A stretch of DNA of 64,000 bases. It comes from Undaria pinnatifida. Lineage: Eukaryota; Sar; Phaeophyceae; Laminariales; Alariaceae. A program made the translations under genes and the position numbers. The notes below the pieces were generated by a model. It had not been told where the DNA came from. It saw only the letters and a list, made by a program, of their open reading frames with translations, and ran no database searches. Location: assembly GCA_012845835.1 (NCBI GenBank), contig JABAKD010000002.1, positions 6,876,603 to 6,940,602 of the forward strand, read 5' to 3'. Below are positions 1 through 11,300 of this stretch, in pieces (the first letter of the stretch is position 1; every line of letters starts with the position of its first letter).

Positions 1-2337
1 GAAAACATGTTACTAATACTAAGAGTTGCTTATATTTTGGTGTCCGTTTCCTTTTAGAAACGTACAAGTGCTCCGCATGAGCTATTGTTTTGGTGTGTGT
101 GTTTCTTTTTAGAAATGTACAAGGGCTCCGCATGAGTGCGGGCATTTGCCGGCACCCATGTCCCGGGTAGGCTTAATAAAGTCCCTGCGTCATCTGTTTG
201 CGGCCTCATGTTTTGATGTATGTTTACACACAGGATCAAGTACATGGTTAAGTGCTCCACGTACCAAGGGTGGCAGTAGGGTGAAAACCTTCGAAATCGC
301 CGTTTATTGTAGCATAAGGGCAGCGCCAGGCGTTAAAAAAGACGAAGGGGAGTTACTAGTAGAATCGTAGAAAACGAGACTTGTGCGTGAACGACCTAAC
401 ATTTAGCGATTGGGATGACAGAACTCAGTCTCACTTATCGGTTATCAACCTCGTTGCTGATTGTTTTCTTCACCAGTCCCAACTCTGGGACTCGTTGCGT
501 TTGTCAGTCTCGATTCGCAGATAGTTCTCAGTCTCACTCCTCTGACGCTTTGTTGGCCTCGTTTCTGAGGTTCTTTTGTCCGTATCGTACGGATTCCAGA
601 TCTCAATTCTGAGGTTTCTGCATCATAAAAATAAACATGAACCCCAGTTGGTGAGATCGAAGATTTCGTCGAAATTCATGTCTGTAAGCTGTGTGTGATA
701 CTCCGATCGCTCGTATATCTGAGTGTGTGCCCTCATTAAGGAAATACATCAGTGCAGCTTGTACCGGGGTCAACAGGGTGATGTTAACCAATCTGTGCGC
801 GGAAACTATAGCAGCCGTTTTTTAAGTATATCTGTCTCATTTAGGTGCAGAATTTGTTCAAGTTCTTCAGACTCAACAGATTGCACCTTAACCCTTTCAC
901 GACTGGAAACCCATCTTTGGGGACGGATTACTTGGAGTTAGCATAGGGAGAGCTTTGGGGGCTCTCGAGGGGCCAAAAATTCGTTGGGGAGGGCGGGGGA
1001 GTGGGTGGGGGCGGGAGAGTTTGGCTGATTTAGGGGGGGGGTTTAGTTTCTCAGAACATGGACCAGCCAAACAACGTCGACGCTCCCTTGGCTGAAAATA
1101 TTTTGTATTTTGTATACAATTACAAGGGCTCCGCTCCGCGGACCGCTGACACCCATTAGTGCGCTGCCTTGCTAGATGACAATACCCGCGTTGAAGTGGG
1201 CACCCGAACAAGCCCGGGACAAAGCGGCACGCTGTACCGGTGACCGCCGGTAGGGAACGCATGCTTTGTCATTGGTATGAGAACTGACGGATACGCCAGC
1301 TAGCGTTGGATTGCGAATACGGCTGAGTTGCAGTAAATTTGACACACGGGTGTGAAAAATACGTGGAAGTGTGGTGAGCTTGAGCTTTGTTTCCCCCCCC
1401 CCTCCGGCAGTGGACGAGTTCGTGACAAGCGGTTTCACCGCACTAAACTGGGCCCCCGCACTAAATGGTATCGCACTAAAGCGGGGCCACAACTATGCTT
1501 AATATTTGTGGTTAGCGCCGTTACATTTGGAACCCCGTTTTTGGTGAAGAATTACTTGGAATGAGTATAGGAAGGGGTTTTGGGGCCCTAAAGGGGTTAA
1601 CCCTTTTTTTCTCACTGCTTAGAAAATCTCCCACGCTATTTTCAAGTAACTTTGTCGCCAACACCGTGTGCCCGGTGTGCAGTTCTCAAAGGGGGGGGTT
1701 AACTGTTTCATCCATGTTTTGGAGACAGGTTGCTTGGAATTTGTGGAGGCGGATTTTGGAGTAGGAAGCTTGGTGCCTGCTCCCCCCCCCCATCCTCTTC
1801 CCGTACGGCGGGATGAAGAAGCCCTGCCTTAGCTTCGTGACGCCGACACTGACGATGAGAAAAACTGTCTTGAGACCGGTAGGGTTTTACGACTTGGCGC
1901 GGTCTTAAGATGTCCTCAAACTCCTTTTTACATCTCCAGTCAACGGGTCCAACAGACGGTCTCCTACGTGCGATAATGCCTTCGCTCACGAGACTCCACC
2001 CAGTCTTTAATTATATGGGCGGTTGCTCGTATTTTTTTCTGAGATGGCGCCACCAGACAAAAATAAAATACTGCCGAGGATAGACGAAAAAACATCAAAT
2101 TAAAGCCCCCTAATTTTTTTTTTTCCTAGACAGGGGGGTACTCTACAACCAACTGAAACTAACCATATCCAAAAAAACGGTATTCTCCCTCTTCGTTCAG
2201 TGGTCACAGCCCTCCGATTTGTTTTCTGTTCTCACTTGTGGGGGTGTGGTGTTCCGTTTTCTGTTTTTGTCGCGCGCGCTTGCCCCTGCTGTCTTTTTTT
2301 TGCGACGTGCAAACCCATTGGATACGCCATTCTGAAG
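1..2337. other. repeat-rich non-coding stretch upstream of first visible exon
   Basis: I see no exon with coding character here. The stretch holds two dispersed repeat families listed separately (about 901-960 with 1531-1605 and 1705-1745; and 1285-1410). It ends in a pyrimidine-rich run before the 3' splice site at 2336-2337. It is probably an upstream intron of the aminopeptidase gene, because the N-terminal half of that protein must be encoded before position 2338. Confidence 0.5.
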
Positions 2338-5300
2338 TCTGGAGACAAATCCCTGGCGTTTGTGATCGCACACGAGATCAGCCACAGCTGGACCGGCAAC
2401 CTGGTCACCAACAGGTGAGGTGGCAGGGTGGGGTACAGTGATTACCGTGCGGTGAGTACATGGTTAGCGTACGGCTAGTACGGTGCTCACCGTACGGTTA
2501 GTACGGTGCTTACCGTACAGTCAGTGCGGTGCTTACCGTACAGTTAGTGCGGTGCTCACCGTGCGGTGGGTTTGATGCGTACTGTGCGTACAGTTTTTAC
2601 CGCACAGTGAGCACAGGTTTGCCGTACGGTCGGTACGATGCATGTGATGCAGTGAATACGGTGCTTTTCGCCAGACGAGTACGGTTCTTGCCGTACCACA
2701 GTAGGTAAGATGGTTACCGTACGGTGGGCACGGGTTTTTACCGTATAGTGAGTATGGTGCTTACCGTATGAGGAGTTCGGTGCGTGCCGTACACACGGTG
2801 AGTACGGTTCTTACCGTACGGTGAGTACGGTGCCTGCCGTACGGCGAGTACGGTGCTTGCCGTTGTGCTCACCGTACGATGACTACAGTGCTTACCGTTG
2901 AGTACGGTGATTCCCGTACGGTGAGTACGGTGCTTACCGCACGGTGAGTACGGTGCGTACTGTGCGGTGAGTACAGAGCTTACCGTACGATGAGTATGGT
3001 GTTTCCCGAAGGGTGAATACGTTGCGTACTGTACGGTGAGTACGGTGGTTACCGTACGGTGTTTACCACACGGTATCGACCACTCAATCGGTCGAACTCA
3101 CAGCTGACGTACTGCATTTTTGAACAATTTTGTAAAATGCAGGACATGGGAGCACTTCTGGCTCAACGAAGGGTGGACCATGTGGCTAGAGCGCAACATC
3201 ATGACGAAGGTAAGATAGACGAAACGCGCCGTGCGCGTTGGCCATGTGGAGCGACCGATGATATACGGCTTAATGTGGGTAGGTAGTGGGTAACCTTTTG
3301 CCAGCAGCTCAGTGGCCTAATGCCCTCTAACCCTTAACACCCCTCACTGTTCGCAGGGACTTGAATTGAGGAAACACCTGTTCAGCGTATGACACTCGAA
3401 GTAACTCTGTTCGTCCGCATTTCGTGAAAACAATGCCGCACGAATGGAGTTGGGGTCGGGGCGGGGGGCGGAACTATCTATGGTACCCGCACACACATAC
3501 ATGATTGTTGACCCCTCCCTCTCCCCCCCTCCTTCCCGCCCTACCTCCCGTACCCGCCTCCCTCAGGTCACTGGAGACCCGAACTATTTCGATTTCGACG
3601 CAATGCAGGGGTACCGCAGTCTAGAAGATAGCGTCGAGCTGTTCAGGTCTAGCGACGCCTTGGCGTTGACGAAGCTCATTCCTGACCTGGCGGGGGTGGA
3701 TCCCGACGACGCCTTCAGGTGATTATACTGTGCGGCGTGTTGACTCGCACCGATACATCTTAGGCAACAGACGGGGCATTGTTGTATTTGTTCTTCAAAT
3801 AGTTAATGGTGTTTTTGGCACTGTATTGGTTGTGTTTTTTGTTGGCAGTATGATTGATAGCTGCTGCTCCGCGCCATTTATGGTCACCATTGCGTGTGTT
3901 CGTTTTTTTTTCGTGGTTTACTTTGTTTTCTGTCGGGTTTTGCGCTGCGAACCAAAGCTCATTTCCAGTTGTGTATCTAACGCAAGCAGTCGCTGATTTT
4001 GATGCTGGGTCGGTGGGTCACCCTCCCTCCCTCCCTCCCTCCCTCCCTCCCTCCCAACCTTCTGCCCTGGGCTTAGTTCCCCGCCCCCTTCATATGCGCT
4101 CGCATGCGTTATCTGTTTCCCGCTTACCACGATGTTGCTGCTGCCACTACCTGAACAAGTCTGTTTCCTCTTTTTTTTCGCGTTTGTGCTATCGCCCCTC
4201 CCATGAAAAACTGTGTTTTCTTGCTCATATAACGTTATCCCTGGATATATACAATAGCTCCGTTCCCTACGAAAAGGGCTTCGCACTGCTGAACGAGCTA
4301 CAGAGGAGGGTGGGAGTAGAAGCCTTCCACGCCTTCGCCAAGGACTACATAGCGAAATTCAGGTCAGCTTGAATGAGGCGGTGGGGGAAAGGGGAGTTGG
4401 GGGGGCGTAATCATTTGTTGCTTGCCTTAGTCATTGGACCATTGATCACGCCTTGAAAACGGCCAGGTGTTATATAGGTCAGCTAGAATGAGGTGGTAGG
4501 CGGAAGGAGAGTGGAGTTGATGCTATGGTTGTCGAGGGGTGTATAGCTGCCAAGAGAAAGGAGTTCAGGTCAGCTTGAACGAGGTGGTGGGGGAAAGGGA
4601 AGTGGGTTTCATAAAATATTCTCAAGGGCTTAACTTGGTCAACGTCAGCTGTACATCGTGTCGGATATAGGTAATCTATTATTAGTAGGTGGTCTAGATC
4701 GTGATCTGTCCGATGTGTGGCCGTTGTCAGGCGGATCATGGTGGACTCTAGCGCCTTTGAGGGCGTTCTTTCGCCGTACAGTTGTGCACACACGCCTTGC
4801 CGGATGGGATCTGTACGATACGCGGCTCTTTCGCAGCATACCCGAAGAGTTCCCCACCGCCTTTTCGTGACGTCACCACTGTCAATGGACGTACGGGTAG
4901 GGCCGAGTATTGTCTCCGTGATGGCAGGACAATTTCCATCCGCCACACAGTGGGGAATAGCTGGCGGACAGTTGAGGCGGACAACCAATGGGTTGTTCCG
5001 TACAGCCCGTGGCTGTTGATGAAATATTCATGCGCCTTGTTTGTTATTTGCTCCAGGTCGTTGGCAAGCATAGTTCGTGTTGATCATACCGCAATATAAT
5101 TCTTGCTTTAGGCCGTACTCCGCAACCTGCGGGTAGTGGCCGTCAGAGTCCTGTGGGATACACGAGGTGAGCTCGTGGTGTAGTCTGTACCACCTTGGGA
5201 TATAAAGTAATAAATGCCGTGACTCGCCTCTGTGTCGAAAAAACGTGTTTGTAGCACGACAGGTGCACCGTCCCCAGAACACCTGCTCGCGCAATCTGAT

Positions 5301-8300
5301 CGCCTTTGCGTATAGCGCCTGGTTGAAGAATATCGTAATATTTTTTTTTTACACCAGGTCGCTGGCAAGCGTAGTGCGTGTCGATCAGACCGCAAAACTG
5401 TTCCTGCTTCAAGCTGTATTCGGCCACCTGCGGGTAGTGGCCTGCCAGCGACCTGGAGTGAATAATAAAGATGACGATAATTTTCAACCAGGCGCTGGTG
5501 ATCAGATTGTGCGAGCAGGTGTGACGGGGACGGTGCACCTGTCATGCTACAAACACGTTTTTACGACACAGAGGTGTGAGTCACGGCATTTGGTACTTTC
5601 TATCCTATGAACGAGTGGACCAGCTTTGTCGCCAGTCCCCACGCAGCAAGACAGGCTTTCCCGTCGAATGGACGATCGACGGGGGTCAAATCGCGAACGG
5701 TACGAGCAAGCGCTCCCACACCGAAGCGATGCGTTGATGGGATCTCATCCCACATGACTAATGAGCACTTGGCGCAATATCTCGGCGCGATCGTTACTTG
5801 CGGATGTATGGACACGTCACAACACACATCCCTCTATTGAGTCTCTCTTTTGGAGGCAATGGCAAAAGCTACGGCAGGGAGAGGGTATGTTATTTTTCAA
5901 TTGTTTTTTTTTTTTATAGTGCTCCGGGGGGTCACTCGCGCTAGTGAGCCCCCCGGTTCCTTGTTTGTGCTGTTCCAATTTTTCGATGTGAATCCCCAAC
6001 TGTGTGCTTAAGCTACGCTGCGCCAAACACAACACCATCTAACGTGTTTTTTTTTTTTCTTGTTAGGGAGGAAGAGTCACTCGTGCGAGTATGATAGCTC
6101 ACACCCGGTAGCGAAAGAAGGGTATATCATAGCATCCTGTGGACTTGGTCCAATCGGAACATAAGCGTGTGCCGTACGTCCGCTAGGGAGTCCGCACGCG
6201 GCGATGCCTGTGGTAGCCACGCAAATGCAAACGTGACCCAGTGGTTGCGATCCGGCCGAAAGTGCACTGAGCGCGTTGTGTCTTGAAGGTTCCCGCTGCG
6301 GCATCCGAAAGAAAACACGCGGGTGTTGTATCCAGTGACGCGTTGAAGGACCTCGTCGTATGTCGTGCGTTGCTCATGCGTGAGTCGAGGGTAGGTTTCG
6401 TAGGTGTACGCTGGTTCCCTGTTGGCGTCGTTGGTTTGGCGCCGTCGCTCGTACTCAGTGAGGCGATGATGAGTCGTGGGTGGCCCCAAGGAACTGGCCG
6501 TTTTTCCATATCATTTGCAACATTGCGTCTATATGTTCCAGAGCTCGAGTAAGGGCAACGTGTTCTGCGACCCCTTGGAAGTCTTCCGTGAGGTCTCCGA
6601 GAAACTCCGTCCATATTCGCAAGAGTGGGGCACCAACCAGGCACACGTTGTTTGCCCAAGCGCGAAGCGCCGTGAGGTGTTCGGCGTGTCGCATGAAGGG
6701 TGAACTTCATCCATCCAAGAATCGCTCGTAAGACGGACTTCGGCACCTTGTGCCTACCTTCTTGCTTATGGATGGCAGCGCCAATGGGTTACTTTGTTTT
6801 CTGGTGTGGCCACTCCAGAGACGGCAAAGGATATTGCTATGTTTCTGCCTCGTGGGTGGCTTACCATATTCACACTACGTGATGCGATCATTCCCCTTGT
6901 GCGGAGTTAGGGTTCTCTACCGCGCACAATACAATCTAACTCGATAACTATAGCGGTGACCGCCAGAAAATAACGAGAGAAAGAAAGGGTAACGTGGGGG
7001 GGGGGGGGCATTTTGATGCGTAGCTGTAATCTGTAAGACCTATAGACCTTTCGCGTCCCTACAATGCCGGGACGGAGGGGGGGACAGGGGAGGAGAGCTG
7101 GAAGATGGGAGGGGGGATACGGATGGCTGGGTAAGTCGGTCGGTGGGGGTAGTTGTAGTGGTACGGAGGGATTTCTGAACCGGGGACGGGGGCCCTATCC
7201 TCCCCGGGTTTCGCTCGCTCTACGCGCCCCAGCCAATCAGCCATCGGCCCGTGGGATTGGGGTTTCCACACCGTGCAGGGCGGTGTCGACCCGCGAGAAC
7301 TCTCGATTTTCGTGCCCGGGGTGTCGGAGTTGGAGAAATATGGAAGGATGTTTGAATCGGGGATGGGATCCAATCCTCCCTGGGTGCGGTGGGACTGGGA
7401 GGGGTTGCCCCGAAGGACAACTCCCGCCGCGCGTGCCTCGCCCCCTGATTGGGTGAGCGCTGGTGGGGGGGGGGGAATCCTCGGCCAATGGGATTGGGGC
7501 TCGGAAAACGCAGGAATGAAAGCCATATGCCTATTGCATTTTATATTCGTAGGATGCAGATGATCTACTGTAGATCTCGATCTGTGCGCGATCTGTGAGC
7601 ATGTTTTGTCATCAGGCGGGGCACGGTAGACTCTTTCGAGTTCAAGGCTTTATTTTTGGCGGCGAAGTTGTGCTTGCGCACGTGATTCTCGGGCGGTATC
7701 TGTACGATACGCACCCTTGCACGACATACTCCAGTACAAACAGCAAGGATAGGATCTAGAAGATCTAGAGGATCTATTGGATCTAGATCGCGATCTGTCG
7801 GACGAGTGAAGAGGTCGGTTGTCTGGCGGGACGCGGTGGAATCGATCGAGTTCAAAGCTTTCTTTCGCGGCACAAGTTGTGTGCACGTGTTTTTGCCGGG
7901 TGGGAACTACACGACACGGCTCTTGCGCAAGATATATATTTCTCCTACAGAAAATACAGGATGTAGTCGATCTAGATCGCGACGTGTGCCATGGTTGAGT
8001 ATGTTGGGGGTGTCGGGCGGGGCACGGTGGAATCTGACACCTAGCTATTACTAATTGTAGGCTATTCACCTCGGTATAGTTGCGCGTGCGCACGTTTGCC
8101 AGCTGGGAACTGTACGATACGGCTCTTGCACAACATAGTATACCAGCAAGGATAGGATCTAGATGATCTGTTTGACATAGATCGTGACCTGTGTGGTATG
8201 TGCGTGTGTCGTTTGTCAACAGGCGGGGCACGGTGGACTCTTTCGAGTTCAAGGCTTTCTTTCTCGGAAAGTTTGCGGACAAGACGGAGGAGATGGAGGG

Positions 8301-11300
8301 ATTCGACTGGAACGCATGGTGAGCGATATATGGCATTTTTTTTCCTGGGGGGGGGGTTGTTTTTTGTATCGTCACTTTTGCTTACCAGCTCAACTCGTAA
8401 AAGGTTTAGGTTTTACCCTCAACGACCTTCTGACTAAGCCGTGGTTGCAAATGCCTCCCCTTTTCCCCCCCGATGCGTGCATTAGTTTTTGTCGGTTTGG
8501 TTCGATGCGGCATCGTAACGTAACGCAAATGTAACGTAACGTGACGTGATGTAACGCACGGTAAGGTCACGGTAAGGTCAGGTCAGGTAAGATACGGTAA
8601 GGCAAGGGTTTGGGTTGGTTTGGTTTTGTTTGGTTTGGTTTTGTTTTGTTTGGTTTGGTTTTAGTTTGGTTTGGTTTGGTTTGGTTTGGTTCTGGTTTGG
8701 TTTTGGTTTGGTTTGGTTTTGGTTTGGTTTTGGTGTGGTTTGGTTTGGTTTGGTGTGTTTTGGTGTGGTTTGGAATGGTTTGGTTTGGTTTGAATTGGTT
8801 TAGCTTGACTTGGCGTGGTTTTGGTCTGGTCTGGTCTTGTGCGGCTCTGTCCGGTCCGATTCGGTCCAGTTCGGTTCGGTTCGGTTCGGTTCAATTCGGT
8901 TCGGTTCGGTTCGGTTCGGTTCGGTTCAATTCGGTTCGGTTCGGTTCGGTTCGGTTCGGTTCGGTTCGGTTGTTTCGGTTCGGTTCGGTTCGGTTCGGTT
9001 CGGTTCGGTTCGGTTCGGTTCGGTTCGGTTCGGTTCGGTTCGGTTCGGTTTGGTTCGGTTCGGTTCGGTTCGGTTCGGTTCGGTTCGGTTCGGTTCGGTT
9101 CGGTTCGGTTCGGTTCGGTTCGGTTCGGTTCGGTTCGGTTCGGTTCGGTTCGGTTCGGTTCGGCTCGGCTCGGCTCGGCTCGGCTCGGGTCGGGTCGGAT
9201 CGGGTCGGTTCGGTCCGGTCCGGTCCGGTCCGGTCCGGTCCGGTCCGGTTCGGTTCGGTCCTTTGCAGGGGGTTGGACGAGTAGAGGCCCCTTGCGTCGT
9301 ACCCTGTTTGGCTGTTCTCTTTGTGATGGGCACTTTATTCCTCATTTTCTGTTTTATTTGTACCGTTGAAGGTTTTACGACGCTGGTATGCCGGCGGAAA
9401 CGCCGACGTTCAACACTACCCTCTGCGAGGAAAGTCAAGCCCTGGCAGATAAGTGGGCGGCGGCGGCAGCGGAGGAGGGGGAGCTGGCAGATCCCGAGGA
9501 GGCAAAATTTGCGGCGTGGCCATCGCCCCAGAAGGTATTGAGATTGCCTGCTGGTCGCTATGGTATCGCGCCCGCTTCTCGTATAAAGTTTGTCGTGTTA
9601 ATGATGCCGCGCGACTATTTTCGTGTGAATCTTGTGTTGATCTTCTCGCATGAATCTTGCCTTGTGAATCTTGTGGTATAAATCTTGTTGTATGAATCTA
9701 GCGGTATAAATCTTGCATTGCCGCCAAAGCTACGTTCGTGGCGTTGCACTCAGACGAGAACCGCCAAAGCTACAGCAAGCGTAGCCGTTGTTGTCAAACG
9801 TGGTCGATACCACGGGCTGCTGCCATCGTATGGTACACGCTGCTGCCGGGCGGAGCTAGGAATGTGCCGCGTTGACTAGCGGCGAGAAGCAGCAGCAGTG
9901 ATAGCAGCCAAGCCACCATTGGCGCTGTTGTATGATCCTCGTATGTGGTACCTGGTATGGGTGTGTGGATGCGTGTGTTTTTGTGGTGGGATGAGCGACG
10001 CGATGGGTAATGATTTCGATTGAGCGATCAGTTTCGCACATCCAATCGAATCGACTGGATGTGCGGGTCGAATCGCTCAGTTGAAAAAAAATGAGTCGAA
10101 GAAGCTCCCTTTCAACTGTGTAAGAAAACCCGATTTGGTCTTAAGTCGAAACATCGATTCGACTGGATGTGCGAGTCGAATCGTTCAGTCGAAAAAATGA
10201 GTTGAAAATGCTCCTCTTTGTGTAAGAAATCCCAATTTAGTCTTGAGTCTTGAGTCGAAAACGATCTTTTTCGACTGTGTAAGAAGCCTGATTTGGTCTT
10301 CAGTCGAAAAGGCCCTTTTTCGACTGACGGATACAACTGTACAATAGTTGGCCCAAGTCAAGTTACAAGTAGTTGTTTTCCAACGGCCGCCCAACCGTTA
10401 AATATTGCATTTGTAGTTCTACGGTTTCAGGCACTGGTCGGCCGATGTTTGGGTTTCCTATGATATGGGGGAGGCGTACTCATTTGTTGCTTGCCTTAGT
10501 CATGTGACTATTGACCACGCATCCCTTTCGAGGGTTGGCATGGGGAAGGGTTATTGACGTGCCTCGATTCTCCCGGAAGTGGGTGGCCTGCCTACCGAAG
10601 GCAGTCGCTGATGCTAATTCGATGCGACTCGGGTGGTGTGATACAACAATACCGCCCGTATATCTGGCCGAGGGGAGTGCCTGATGAAAAGGTACGGCTC
10701 ACTGGTGTGTGTATGCGGAGCTTTTGTGACTGCGGTGCAACTTCTCCTTGTTCTGCGTGTGTACCAGGGTCTGTGACGGAAAGGCACCACCTTTTTCCCG
10801 CAAAAGTTCTGGATTATTGTATAAAATCAAGTATAGAAATCGAGGAATTTGGTTTGGCCCACGTGTGCTTCCAGTATTATAAGACGGAAAATACAATGAA
10901 GAAAATCTTGCCTAAAACTCTACTTTTGACCCTTTAACCCCATAACCTCAAGCCCATAAAAATTTGTCCGGAAAATGGGCCGACATTTGCTTGTTTGTTT
11001 TTTGTTGTTGAAAATTTGGTCGACCACATTTAAACCCATATGTGAAAATTTGGCGCGATTTGCATGCTCTGTCCTAGATAATAATCTAGATGTCTCGTTA
11101 AGGCTGCTGGAAAGGTACGACTCGCGTGTGTTTTGAGTGGTGGCACGGTGCTATCTTCTTGAGCTCTCTTCGACGATCATGGTGTGACCGCGCGTGTACA
11201 GAAGTGCATGCGTTCAATGGCGGCGATTCAAAGGGAACACAGTATTAGTAAGAGCTACCCGTGAACTCCAGGCTTGTTTCACAGCCCTGCCAAGTTTTTG

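Noticed and set aside
8610-9541. Open frames of up to 243 codons rich in FGSVR and GLVWF on both strands
   Set aside because: They are translations of the TTTGG/TTCGG pentanucleotide tracts; a unit of five bases leaves several frames open.
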